From assembly GCF_046614695.1 (NCBI RefSeq), contig NZ_JBKKHQ010000008.1, positions 127,819 to 191,818 of the forward strand: 64,000 nt of DNA, in the 5' to 3' direction. A model generated the notes under the pieces. It had not been told where the DNA came from, searched no databases, and worked only from the letters and a program-made list of their open reading frames with translations. Made by a program: the position numbers and the translations under genes. Every line of letters starts with the position of its first letter. The first letter of the stretch is position 1. Shown here one piece after another: positions 1-8,134 of the stretch. Source of the stretch: Pokkaliibacter sp046614695 (GTDB lineage: Bacteria; Pseudomonadota; Gammaproteobacteria; Pseudomonadales; Balneatricaceae).

Positions 1-1079
1 ATGGTCGCACCTTCGCCCTGATCGGTGATGGCATTCATCAGCTGGTAGACCTGCTGTTTGGCCTCGGCGCTGGTGGTCGCATCCACGACGGTTTTCATGC
101 AGGGGAATTCTGCCAGCGGGTGTCCGCCTTTCGGATCTTCTGTATTGAAGAGGTCGCGTTGCAGGGAAGTCGATGAATAAAGCACATCAAAGAGGGCAAT
201 GGTGTTGTCTTTGATGAGGCCGGCTTGCTCGAACTGGCTGCGCGCACTTTCTGGCAGATCATCCAGGCTGTAGGAAATATTCAGGTAAGCCGCAAGGCAT
301 TCGTACATGGTGGCGATGGTGCCAAACTGGGGCAGCTCGGCTTCGGTCTTGGCTGCAGACCAGTCTTTGAAAGGAACGGCACCCAGGACGCCATCTTCCT
401 GAGTGGCAATGTACTTGTGACGTGCATCCGCTTTGATACGGCTGGCCAGAACATCGGAAGGCTCTTCGATCAGCAGGGATAGGTTGATGCTGTTGGTGTT
501 CAGTGCCCCCAGCGCTACCTTGATCTGACTGTATTCGCCACCCTTAAGATCGGTGATATCCAGAATATGGGGAATGGTGGTTTTGTCCGGGCCGTAACAA
601 GTCCAGCCATTTTGTTCATTCACCAGCAGCGGAGAGGTAAAGCTTGGGGTTAATTGCTGGCTGGTCAGCGCTTTATTAGAAGCGTTAAATAAATCCTCTT
701 TGTTATAGGATTTGCCAAGAGCATTAAAGATATTGGCTGCCATCTGCAAATGCAGCATTTCCTGAATAAAGACACTGAAATAGAGATTGCATGCCTGCTG
801 ATTTGCCGTTTGTGGATTAGGCGTTGGGCTAATTCCTGGCCAGCGTCGACCAAAATAAAGCCCCTTTTCTTTATTAGCTGACTTTTCTGTAATGCTATGC
901 ATTCCTTCAATGGAATAAAGCGTCGTCATATAGAGCGGAATGGTAAACAGCTCTACGTTGACAGCTGCCTGCGCCAGACAATGCACAGCATTGATGTCTT
1001 CTGCCAGCTGGAGCACAGAGCGGTTATGAAGTTGGTTATTGTGTTCAGCGTGAAAAGCGGCCAAGCGACGAAAATCCAT
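1..1079 (-). CDS. VioB-like ferritin-domain protein (3' end missing)
   Basis: This reading frame starts at the ATG at 1077-1079 on the minus strand, behind a good ribosome site (GAGGTGA), and stays open to the window edge. About 359 codons are visible and the stop lies outside. The N-terminal part reads as a ferritin-like four-helix domain of the VioB / iminophenyl-pyruvate dimer synthase type: a helix with AAVNVELFTIPLYMTTLYSI is followed by FIQEMLHLQMAANIF, where the Glu and the E-x-x-H pair are the usual metal ligands. In violacein and rebeccamycin synthesis, members of this family couple indole-3-pyruvate imines, but many copies stand outside such pathways and have no known role. No partner biosynthetic genes are visible to the right. 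The family call is fairly safe and the substrate is unknown. Confidence 0.72.
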   Translation of the reverse strand, partial: MDFRRLAAFHAEHNNQLHNRSVLQLAEDINAVHCLAQAAVNVELFTIPLYMTTLYSIEGMHSITEKSANKEKGLYFGRRWPGISPTPNPQTANQQACNLYFSVFIQEMLHLQMAANIFNALGKSYNKEDLFNASNKALTSQQLTPSFTSPLLVNEQNGWTCYGPDKTTIPHILDITDLKGGEYSQIKVALGALNTNSINLSLLIEEPSDVLASRIKADARHKYIATQEDGVLGAVPFKDWSAAKTEAELPQFGTIATMYECLAAYLNISYSLDDLPESARSQFEQAGLIKDNTIALFDVLYSSTSLQRDLFNTEDPKGGHPLAEFPCMKTVVDATTSAEAKQQVYQLMNAITDQGEGAT

Positions 1080-1342
1080 TCAGTGTCACCTCAAAGCTAA
1101 AAAGTACAGGTTTATGATTGTTTTCCGATCAATGTCATGGAATTGCAGTAATTTTTTCCGTATAGGGGCTGCAAATTTCAGAACGTTTTCGACTATAGAT
1201 CACTTTTTTTTTATAAATCAAATTAAAATAACCAAGGGTTTTTAAAGTGAAAGTATTCGCTCATTTTTAACGAATAATTGAAAGGAATCAGGCGTTAATG
1301 GGAAATGTTTATGAGTGCTGAATGAAAGGATTTTTTAAAAAC

Positions 1343-1371
1343 GGCGTAACTAATGAGGGTTCAGTTACGCC
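1343..1371. repeat. Perfect 9-bp inverted repeat
   Basis: Arms GGCGTAACT and AGTTACGCC are separated by 11 bases. Read on the minus strand, the second arm is followed by GTTTTTAAAAAA, so it could act as a weak terminator facing left. No minus-strand gene lies to its right, so an operator is equally possible. Confidence 0.4.
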
Positions 1372-1480
1372 AATGCCCCTCACAGTGAAGAGGAGGTGGC
1401 AGTTCTCGGGCTGTCTTGAGAATTTCAGGGAGAAGAGCTGGCACCTCGCCGTTCGCAATAAAGCGTTCAGCGGTTTTCGG

Positions 1481-1511
1481 TTGACCTTACCCTTACGGCA
1501 GCCTTTAGCTT
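1481..1511 (+). promoter_or_regulatory. MerR-family (CueR-type) promoter of cueO
   Basis: TTGACC (1481-1486) and TAGCTT (1506-1511) are separated by exactly 19 bp, the long spacer typical of MerR-family promoters. The spacer begins TTACCC and contains GGCAGCC. The whole element resembles the E. coli copA/cueO CueR sites, where ACCTTCC and GGAAGGT form the dyad. The right half-site is degenerate here. The position 45 bp upstream of a copper oxidase gene supports copper control. No cueR gene is in the window. Confidence 0.5.
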
Positions 1512-1555
1512 CGCTGGTAACGTGATAAGTAACTATTCAAGTAAGGACGCAAGGC

Positions 1556-3136
1556 ATGAAACGTCGCCAGTTTCTCTTCTCGACGCTGACATTATCGGTG
1601 GCCGGAGTGATGGGGGTCTCCCTTCCGGGTAGGACTCTGGCCGCGGATGCTGGCGCCGTTGGGCAGCCACTACCCGTGCCACCGCAGCTTAAAGCCAATG
1701 ATCAGGGAAAAATTGTCCTCAAAGCCCAGTCTGGCCAAAGCTATTTTACGGATAAGCCCACCACCACCTTCGGCTATAACGGCAGTCTTCTTGGCCCTGC
1801 GCTGAAATTTAAACGGGGCGAAACGGTCAGGCTGCGGGTGGAAAATGCCCTTGAAGAAGAGACGACCTTTCATCTGCACGGTTTGGCAATTGAAGGCGGG
1901 GCCGATGGTGGCCCTCACGCCATGATGGCCCCCGGTGATGCCTGGGAAACCGAGTTTGTGGTTGATCAGCCAGCCGCTACCTGCTGGTATCACCCGCATT
2001 CACACGGACGCAATGGCTATCAGGTCGCTATGGGGCTGGCGGGGCTGGTGGTCATTGAGGATGACGATACCGCCTCGCTGGCTTTGCCTTCCCGCTGGGG
2101 CGTCGACGATATCCCGCTGGTGATTCAGGACAAACGCCTGAATGACAACGCCGAGATCGACTATCAACTGGATGTGATGACGGCTGCGGTTGGCTGGTTT
2201 GGGGACCTGCCACTGGTAAACGGGGTGAAGTCTCCAGTGCATCAGGCGCCCAAAGGCTGGGTGCGCCTGCGCTTGCTGAATGGCAGCAATGCCCGCAGCT
2301 TGCGTCTTGGGCTGTCGGATCAGTCGCCCATGCAGGTTATCGCCAGTGATGGCGGGCTGCTGCCCACACCGGTGGCGCTGACTGAGCTGACCCTGATGCC
2401 GGGTGAGCGTTTTGAAGTCATGGTTAATCTCAGCTCATCTCTTGCCTTGCAATCCTTGCCTGTGGATCAGATGGGAATGACGCTTGAGCCCTTTGACCAG
2501 CCGTTCCCGCTGGTGACCTTGCAGGTGGATAACCGCATACCGGTCTCGAAGGCGAAACTGCCCACCCATCTGACGAGTATACCCGCGCTGCCGGATACGG
2601 ATGCGCTGGCCAGGATTCCTGAGCGTCACTTCCAGCTCTCGATGAATCCGATGCTGGATCATCAGGGCATGATGGCCTTGATGGAGCGCTTCGGTCATAA
2701 GGCGATGGGATCGATGCCCATGGATAGTGCCATGGATGGTGCTATGGAAGGCGGAATGGATATGGGCAGCATGAAGTCGGCAGCTCTGGATCTCTCCAAA
2801 GGCAACCTTATCAATGGCCGCGCCTTTGCTATGAACCGGATTGATGCCTCGGTTCCTCAGGGACAATACGAGCGCTGGGTGATTTCCGGCAAAGGCGACA
2901 TGATGCTGCATCCTTTCCATATTCACGGGCTGCAGTTTCGCATCCTTAGTGAGAACGGCAAGGCGCCGGCGGCGCATCGCTCAGGATGGAAAGACATGGT
3001 GCGCGTGGAAGGTGGCGTGAGTGAAGTACTGGTGAAGTTTGATCATGAAGCCACGGCGAAGCAGCCCTATATGGCTCACTGCCATCTGCTCGAGCACGAA
3101 GATACCGGCATGATGATGGCCTTTACCGTGGCGTAG
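1556..3136 (+). CDS. cueO: Multicopper oxidase, CueO type
   Basis: Periplasmic cuprous oxidase that protects against copper by oxidising Cu(I). The 526-residue protein begins with a twin-arginine signal (RRQF near residue 3), as expected for export of a folded copper enzyme. All four copper-binding motifs are present: HLHG at 106-109, WYHPHSHG at about 144-151, HPFHIHG near 452 and HCHLLEHEDTGMM near 508. The last holds the type 1 copper Cys and a Met axial ligand. A methionine-rich stretch at about 360-410, with repeated MGSM/MDMG-like units, matches the substrate-copper region of CueO. The length is close to E. coli CueO (516). The gene is monocistronic behind a CueR-like promoter and ends 7 bp from the convergent beta-lactamase gene. 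Confidence 0.9.
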   Translation: MKRRQFLFSTLTLSVAGVMGVSLPGRTLAADAGAVGQPLPVPPQLKANDQGKIVLKAQSGQSYFTDKPTTTFGYNGSLLGPALKFKRGETVRLRVENALEEETTFHLHGLAIEGGADGGPHAMMAPGDAWETEFVVDQPAATCWYHPHSHGRNGYQVAMGLAGLVVIEDDDTASLALPSRWGVDDIPLVIQDKRLNDNAEIDYQLDVMTAAVGWFGDLPLVNGVKSPVHQAPKGWVRLRLLNGSNARSLRLGLSDQSPMQVIASDGGLLPTPVALTELTLMPGERFEVMVNLSSSLALQSLPVDQMGMTLEPFDQPFPLVTLQVDNRIPVSKAKLPTHLTSIPALPDTDALARIPERHFQLSMNPMLDHQGMMALMERFGHKAMGSMPMDSAMDGAMEGGMDMGSMKSAALDLSKGNLINGRAFAMNRIDASVPQGQYERWVISGKGDMMLHPFHIHGLQFRILSENGKAPAAHRSGWKDMVRVEGGVSEVLVKFDHEATAKQPYMAHCHLLEHEDTGMMMAFTVA

Positions 3137-3143
3137 TGGGCGC

Positions 3144-4067
3144 TCAGGCGGAGGTCAGCGGTTTGTGCCTGGCCGAATACTCGGCAGCGATCGCTGCACT
3201 GATCTCGGCAATCACGGCGCTACAGGCATCCCAATCGCTTTTGGCTTGGGTGATGTAAACGCTCAGCAGCAAGGGCTTCTGACCCGGCGGCCAGAGGATG
3301 GCGACATCGTTGGCGGTGCCATTATCGCCGCTACCGGTTTTATCGCCCACTTGCCAGGTGTTCGGTACCCCTTTGCGAATACGGCTGGCGCCGGTGGTGT
3401 TATCGCGTAGCCATTGGCCAAGCTGTTGCTGGCTTTCTTTGGAAAGCACGTCGCCCAGGAGCAGCCGCTGCAGGTTGGACGTCATCGCCTCAGGCGTTGT
3501 GGTGTCTCGCGGGTCGTTGTCGATGGCTGTGTTCAGTGCGGTTTCCCAGCGGTCCAGTCGTGAGACATCATCCCCGATGCTGCGGGCAAAATCCGTCACC
3601 GCTTGTGGGCCGCCTAGCTGACCAATAATCAGATTGGCCGCCGTATTGTCGCTGTAGGTCATGGCAGCATGGCAAATCTCGCCAAGGCTCATGCCGTCAG
3701 GTTTACCCGCGAAGGCTTTGGAAATAGGGGAGTAGTTCACCACATCCTGCTGACTAAAGCTCAGGCGCTGCGACAGCGAAAGCGTGCCCTCATCCACTCG
3801 CTGCAAAATGGCGCCACAGGCCAGCACTTTAAACGTGCTGCACATGGAGAATCGCTCGCTGCCACGATGGCTCCAGCCCATGCCAGTACCTGTATCGAAG
3901 AGGCTCACACCAATTTTTCCCTGCAGCTTTCGTTCACCATTGCGTACCGCCTCGGCCAGGCTTGTTTGCTCTGCTGCCAGTGTGAGTGGAGAGAGCGTTC
4001 CCCCGGATAAAGCTGCCAATATCAATAAACTGCTGTGACCAAGAAACTGTCGGCGACTCGATGGCAT
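3144..4067 (-). CDS. Class A beta-lactamase
   Basis: Periplasmic serine beta-lactamase of 307 residues. The active-site motifs are all present: STFK at 77-80 (Ambler 70-73), SDN at 139-141 (Ambler 130), ExxLN at 175-179 (Glu166) and KTG at 243-245 (Ambler 234). The residue before the serine is Cys, as in CTX-M and KPC enzymes. The KTGSG segment lacks the partner Cys found in KPC-type carbapenemases, so the 69-238 disulfide is absent. The N-terminus has a twin-arginine-like signal (SRRQFLG). The gene is divergent from an AmpR-type regulator, the arrangement of inducible class A enzymes such as NmcA/NmcR. The substrate spectrum cannot be read from sequence. It is probably intrinsic, since no mobile element flanks it. 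Confidence 0.93.
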   Translation of the reverse strand: MPSSRRQFLGHSSLLILAALSGGTLSPLTLAAEQTSLAEAVRNGERKLQGKIGVSLFDTGTGMGWSHRGSERFSMCSTFKVLACGAILQRVDEGTLSLSQRLSFSQQDVVNYSPISKAFAGKPDGMSLGEICHAAMTYSDNTAANLIIGQLGGPQAVTDFARSIGDDVSRLDRWETALNTAIDNDPRDTTTPEAMTSNLQRLLLGDVLSKESQQQLGQWLRDNTTGASRIRKGVPNTWQVGDKTGSGDNGTANDVAILWPPGQKPLLLSVYITQAKSDWDACSAVIAEISAAIAAEYSARHKPLTSA

Positions 4068-4121
4068 GAGGTGACTCCTGATAGTTAATCTAGGGCTTTG
4101 AGTTAAGGGCTAATACAGGGA

Positions 4122-4145
4122 GTACTTGACGAATCGCGTAAGTAC
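4122..4145. promoter_or_regulatory. Candidate AmpR operator between bla and ampR
   Basis: Perfect dyad GTACTT and AAGTAC separated by 12 bases, lying 55-78 bp upstream of the bla start in the divergent spacer. LysR regulators bind imperfect dyads of this size (T-N11-A core). It is the only such dyad I noticed in the 248-bp spacer. The assignment is by position and symmetry only. Confidence 0.4.
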
Positions 4146-4256
4146 AATGGCATATCCCCGATAAATACTGCCTTGGCCAAGGAGTAAGAGGATTCTAGAG
4201 ATGTGCGTAGGGTTCAGGCAAAGTATCTTATTTTGCCTCTGGCATTAGTTTATTTA

Positions 4257-4292
4257 GGGGCTGAGGGGCTGAGGGGCTGAGGGGCTGAGGGG
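4257..4292 (+). repeat. Tandem octamer GGGGCTGA x4.5 before ampR
   Basis: Four exact copies of GGGGCTGA plus a half copy end 24 bp before the ampR start and 11 bp before its AAGGAG ribosome site. They lie in the presumed promoter or leader. An exact array of this kind can change copy number by slippage and shift promoter spacing or leader structure. Confidence 0.85.
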
Positions 4293-4315
4293 ATGGGGTT
4301 GATAAGGAGTTCTGT

Positions 4316-5200
4316 ATGCAGCGTCCGCATTTGCCGTTAAAAGCGCTGTTAGCGTTTGAAGCTGCGGCCCGCCATTTAAGTTTTACGCTGGCCGCACAGG
4401 AAATGAATGTGACACAGGCGGCGGTGAGCCATCAGGTCAAGGCGCTGGAGGAGCGCCTGGGCGTGTCGCTGTTTCGCAGGCTTTCCCGCGGGCTGGCCCT
4501 GACGCCGGAAGGTGAAGCCCTGCTGCCAAGCCTTCGGCGCTCATTTGACACCATGGCTCACTCCCTGCGCCAAGTCAGTGAAAGCCAGGGAAAACAGCCA
4601 CTCGCGGTCGGTGTCGTCGGCACCTTTGCCACAGGCTGGTTACTGCCAAAGTTGGCGGATTTTTATCAGCAGTTTCCGTGGGTCGATCTGCGGTTATCGA
4701 CCCATAACAATCGCGTCAATCTGGCGGAAGAAGGGCTGGATCTCGCTGTGCGCTTTGGTGATGGCGCCTGGCACGGCACGCTGGCTGAACCTTTGATGCC
4801 ATCGCCTCTCACTCCGTTATGTACGCCACCGATGGCCGCGCAGCTCAATACAGTGGGGGATTTACTGCGCTGCCAGCTATTACGCTCCTATCGGGAAGAA
4901 GAATGGAGCGAGTGGTTCACCGCCGCCGGCTTGCCCGGTGCCTTGCCGCTGCGAAGCCCTATTCAGTTTGATTCCTCCCTCACCATGATGGAAGCCGCGC
5001 GGCAAGGCATCGGCGTGGCGCTGGCGCCGGTTGCGATGTTTCAAACTTGGGTCGAAGCAGGGTGGGTGTGTCAGCCTTTCTCAGCACATGTGGCGATGGG
5101 GCGTTACTGGCTAACGCGGCTTCGCCATCGGGACGAAACCGCGGCGATGCGGGCTTTCAGCGAATGGCTGCAGTTGTCGATGGATAAAGAGTCTGCATGA
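4316..5200 (+). CDS. ampR: LysR regulator, AmpR type
   Basis: Predicted regulator of the divergent beta-lactamase. The 294-residue protein has an N-terminal winged HTH (about residues 5-65). Its start, PLKALLAFEAAARHLSFTLA, followed by VTQAAVSHQVKALEERLG and LALTPEGEALLP, closely follows AmpR/GcvA-type regulators. The C-terminal part is the substrate-binding fold, which in AmpR senses UDP-MurNAc-pentapeptide (repressing) and anhydro-muropeptides (activating). The ATG has a clear AAGGAG site 6 bp upstream. AmpD and AmpG, which set muropeptide levels, are encoded elsewhere in this window, which fits the role. GcvA-like function is the main alternative, but the divergent beta-lactamase makes it less likely. 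Confidence 0.85.
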   Translation: MQRPHLPLKALLAFEAAARHLSFTLAAQEMNVTQAAVSHQVKALEERLGVSLFRRLSRGLALTPEGEALLPSLRRSFDTMAHSLRQVSESQGKQPLAVGVVGTFATGWLLPKLADFYQQFPWVDLRLSTHNNRVNLAEEGLDLAVRFGDGAWHGTLAEPLMPSPLTPLCTPPMAAQLNTVGDLLRCQLLRSYREEEWSEWFTAAGLPGALPLRSPIQFDSSLTMMEAARQGIGVALAPVAMFQTWVEAGWVCQPFSAHVAMGRYWLTRLRHRDETAAMRAFSEWLQLSMDKESA

Positions 5201-5218
5201 GAGGCGAAAGAGGAAGCG

Positions 5219-7660
5219 TTACTTCCTCGGACGCACACCGCTGATGGCTTCTGCGGTCATTGGGTCTTCCGGCCAGTAGTGTTTGGGATAGCGTCCTTTC
5301 AGGTCTTTTTTGACCTCAAAGTAGGTGTTTTTCCAGAAGTTATGTAAATCCCGCGTGACCTGAATGGGCCTGCGTGCAGGGGAGAGTAAATGCACCAGTA
5401 CAGGCAGCTGGCCGTTCAATAGCCGCGGGGTTTCCAGCTGGCCGAACAGTTCCTGCAAACGTGCCGCCAGTACCGGCTCATCGCCACTGTAATCCAGCGT
5501 GATATTGCTGCCACTTGGCACTTCAAGGCTCAGGGGCAGCAGCGCATTCACTTGCTGCACCTTGTCCCATCCCAGAATACTTTGCGCCAGCGTCGACAGG
5601 CTTAACTCCGTTAAACCGCCAAGGCGAGTAATGGTGTTCATGTAAGGCTGCAGCCAGTCTTCCAGTGTGGCCTCCAGAGCTTCGGCAGAATATTCCGGCC
5701 ATGAGGTCTGTTTATCCCGCGGCAGAAACTTCAGCCGGTCCAGCAAAGGCACTAGCTGCGGCATCACATTTAACAGCCCTTGCTGGCGGATGGCCTCCAG
5801 TAAGGCAGCGGTACGTTGCTCGGTGGTTGGTGCCGGGCCTGCTTTGCTTTCCAGCACTAACTGACCAAGACGACGTTGCTGTAAAACTTCCGGCTTTTGC
5901 AGGCTGGCGTTCCACTGCGGGTGCAGTTGCCAGTCGAGCGTTGTGGGGAAGCAGGTGTTGATCTGTTCAAGGGTTAAGGCGGCGGCGTTATAAATGCGTT
6001 TGCCGTCCGCGTCGAGAATCACCAGCCAGGGCGCATGGGCGAGATCGGATTCACTGGCGATACTCAGGCGTTGTCCGCCGCTGGTGGCGAAGGTGCCAAG
6101 GCTGACCTGTTTGCCGATACGATCAGGAAAGGCCTGTGCCAGCAGGGCGGCAATGTCGGTGCTATTGAGGGTGTTGTGGATAGTGTTGGCAGCGCTGATG
6201 TGGCGCTTCTTCGCCCACAGATCGACTTGCCGGTTGAGGCGTTGATTGAGCGGTAAACGTGAATTGGCCAACTGCGCTAATGCCTCGGCGGCATCCTGGT
6301 GTTGCGGCAGGCGTTCAGACTCCTGCAACCAGGCGGCGAGCCATAACGCTCCGCGAGCGCAGGCGTCTTGAGCAGATTCTGGTTGCATGGCCATGGCGCG
6401 GGCCGACATGCCAAGGCTGGCGCAGAGTTTGGCTTTGCCGCTGGGTTGGCCTTCCTCGGTCAGTAGACCAAGCTGCTTCAGTAGTCGTTCGGCTTGTAAC
6501 CAGGCTCCCTGAGGCGGTGGTGTCAGCCAGCGCAGGCTTTGGTGATCCTGCACACCCCAGAGGCGCAGTTCCAGCAGCAAGTCGGCAAGATCAGTGCTGC
6601 GAATCTCCGGCGTGCTGGCGGGAGCCAGTGCCGCATGGGGTTGCCAGAGTCGATAGCACACACCGGGGCCAAGTCGGCCGGCACGACCACGACGCTGATC
6701 CGCGCTGGCCTGCGAGACCTGACGGGTTTCCAGTCGGGTAAAGCCGGAGCGGGCATCAAAGCTTGGTTCGCGGCTAAGCCCTGCATCAATCACGATGCGC
6801 ACGTCTTCAACCGTCAGGCTCGACTCCGCCAGTGAGGTGCTGAGCACAACCTTGCGGCGACCTTGAGCATCGGGTGCCAGCGCCGCCTGCTGCTCGGCCA
6901 GCGTGAGCCCGCCATATAAGGGCTGAAGGCTGATATTAGCCACCACGCTTAAGGCGTCACTGGCGCGACGGATTTCCCGAAGCCCCGGTAAAAACACCAG
7001 AATGTCGCCACTGGCAGCCGCTAATGCGGTTTCGACTGCTTCCCGAATTTGCTGCTCAAGCGGCGTGTTCTTATCCCCCGGCAGGTAGTGCGTAGTGACC
7101 GGATACTGGCGGCCTTCGCTTTCCACCAGCGGTGTGTCATCACCCAGTAATGCCAGTAGCGGCTTGGCTTCCAGCGTGGCGGACATGACCAGCAATTTCA
7201 GATCATCACGCAGGCCATCCTGCGTATCCATGAGGAGTGCGAGGCCTAAGTCGCTTTGCAGCGCGCGTTCGTGAAATTCATCGAAAATCACCATGCCGAC
7301 GCCTTCCAGCATCGGGTCATCCTGCAACATGCGCGTCAGCACGCCCTGAGTGACGACTTCGATTTGCGTGGCCGCGCTGACCTTGCTCTCCATACGCACG
7401 CGATAGCCCACGCGTTGCCCGACGCTTTCGCCCAGTTGCTCGGCCATAAAGGTAGCCGCCAGACGCGCCGCCACACGGCGCGGTTCCAGCATCAGGATTT
7501 TCTGTCCGCTAAGCCATGGCGCATCGAGCAGCGCCAGCGGGACACGCGTGGTTTTACCCGCGCCGGGAGCGGCAATCAGGACGCTGCGAGAGTGTGTATT
7601 TATTGCCTCAAGCAGTGCAGGCAGAACGGAGTTGATGGGGAGTTCAGGCGTTGAGGTCAC
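5219..7660 (-). CDS. hrpB: ATP-dependent RNA helicase HrpB
   Basis: DEAH/DExH-family helicase of 813 residues, the usual HrpB length. Visible motifs are Walker A (APGAGKTTRVPLALL, near residue 32), the DEFHERALQSDLGL box, SATL, the motif VI region (DQRRGRAGRLGPGVCYRLW) and the conserved HrpB C-terminal signature RRPIQVTRDLHNFWKNTY. The physiological substrate of HrpB is not well established; the related HrpA acts on mRNA and stalled ribosomes. It stands alone, convergent with ampR, 18 bp apart. Confidence 0.95.
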   Translation of the reverse strand: MTSTPELPINSVLPALLEAINTHSRSVLIAAPGAGKTTRVPLALLDAPWLSGQKILMLEPRRVAARLAATFMAEQLGESVGQRVGYRVRMESKVSAATQIEVVTQGVLTRMLQDDPMLEGVGMVIFDEFHERALQSDLGLALLMDTQDGLRDDLKLLVMSATLEAKPLLALLGDDTPLVESEGRQYPVTTHYLPGDKNTPLEQQIREAVETALAAASGDILVFLPGLREIRRASDALSVVANISLQPLYGGLTLAEQQAALAPDAQGRRKVVLSTSLAESSLTVEDVRIVIDAGLSREPSFDARSGFTRLETRQVSQASADQRRGRAGRLGPGVCYRLWQPHAALAPASTPEIRSTDLADLLLELRLWGVQDHQSLRWLTPPPQGAWLQAERLLKQLGLLTEEGQPSGKAKLCASLGMSARAMAMQPESAQDACARGALWLAAWLQESERLPQHQDAAEALAQLANSRLPLNQRLNRQVDLWAKKRHISAANTIHNTLNSTDIAALLAQAFPDRIGKQVSLGTFATSGGQRLSIASESDLAHAPWLVILDADGKRIYNAAALTLEQINTCFPTTLDWQLHPQWNASLQKPEVLQQRRLGQLVLESKAGPAPTTEQRTAALLEAIRQQGLLNVMPQLVPLLDRLKFLPRDKQTSWPEYSAEALEATLEDWLQPYMNTITRLGGLTELSLSTLAQSILGWDKVQQVNALLPLSLEVPSGSNITLDYSGDEPVLAARLQELFGQLETPRLLNGQLPVLVHLLSPARRPIQVTRDLHNFWKNTYFEVKKDLKGRYPKHYWPEDPMTAEAISGVRPRK

Positions 7661-7884
7661 AAGGCGGTTCCGGTGGCGCGGTCGGTGAAGGTCAGGATGA
7701 ATTATCCTGATCGAGACAGGCTTTGTCGTGCTTTCTGCTCAGTATGTCGCCGAAGTGTGAGCCTCAACAGCGCAAGTGTAAAAAACCGATCTAGACTTAA
7801 CTCAGGGGTTGCTGAAAGTGAAGGTGAGGAAGTCTTCAGTGACCGCCTGATAGCCATGCGGGTTATTGAGTTGAGGAAGAGATC

Positions 7885-8034
7885 ATGCAGGCACAAATCA
7901 TCAGTTATGACGAGTTCGCCAAACGCAAACGTCTGCAGGAGCGTGAAAAACGAACCCGCTCCATGCGTGCCCGCTTCGCTAAAGCCATGGGCATGGAATT
8001 GAATGCGAGAAAAAAACGCACACCTTGGTTTTAA
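7885..8034 (+). CDS. Small basic protein, 49 residues
   Basis: Short gene with a strong ribosome site (GAGGAAGA) 4 bp before the ATG and two consecutive stops (TAA TAA) at the end. The product begins MQAQIISYDEFAKRKRLQER, is rich in Arg and Lys (AKRKR, EKRTRSMRARFAKAMG, RKKR) and is predicted to be mostly one amphipathic helix. It has no signal peptide or membrane segment. Basic proteins of this size may bind nucleic acid or ribosomes, but I do not recognise the family. It lies between divergent hrpB and a Sel1-repeat gene and may share a transcript with the latter (100 bp gap). Confidence 0.6.
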   Translation: MQAQIISYDEFAKRKRLQEREKRTRSMRARFAKAMGMELNARKKRTPWF

Positions 8035-8134
8035 TAAGGAGATTGGGGTTGCTGTCTTGTCGGCTGACAGCGCAAATCCTAAGGTGATTCTCTTCGATAT
8101 GTGAACAGAGAGCAGGGTCACCTGACAGAAGCTT

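Larger units (their letters stand above)
1080..1555. other. Non-coding gap upstream of cueO
   Basis: This is the shared upstream region of the VioB-like gene and cueO. It is AT-rich at about 1180-1270. The only open frame (1322-1525) has no convincing ribosome site or recognisable motif and is not called. The gap holds a 9-bp inverted repeat (1343-1371) and a MerR-type promoter (1481-1511), both listed separately. Confidence 0.6.

Noticed and set aside
665..910. Minus-strand frame of 81 codons near the left edge
   Set aside because: It lies within the VioB-like gene in another frame; the true frame is open to the window edge with clear ferritin-like motifs.
1322..1525. Open frame of 67 codons upstream of cueO
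   Set aside because: It overlaps the inverted repeat and the MerR-type promoter and has no ribosome site or recognisable sequence.
8051..8071. Inverted repeat GCTGTC/GACAGC after the 49-residue gene
   Set aside because: The stem is only 6 bp with no T-run, so it is not called as a terminator.
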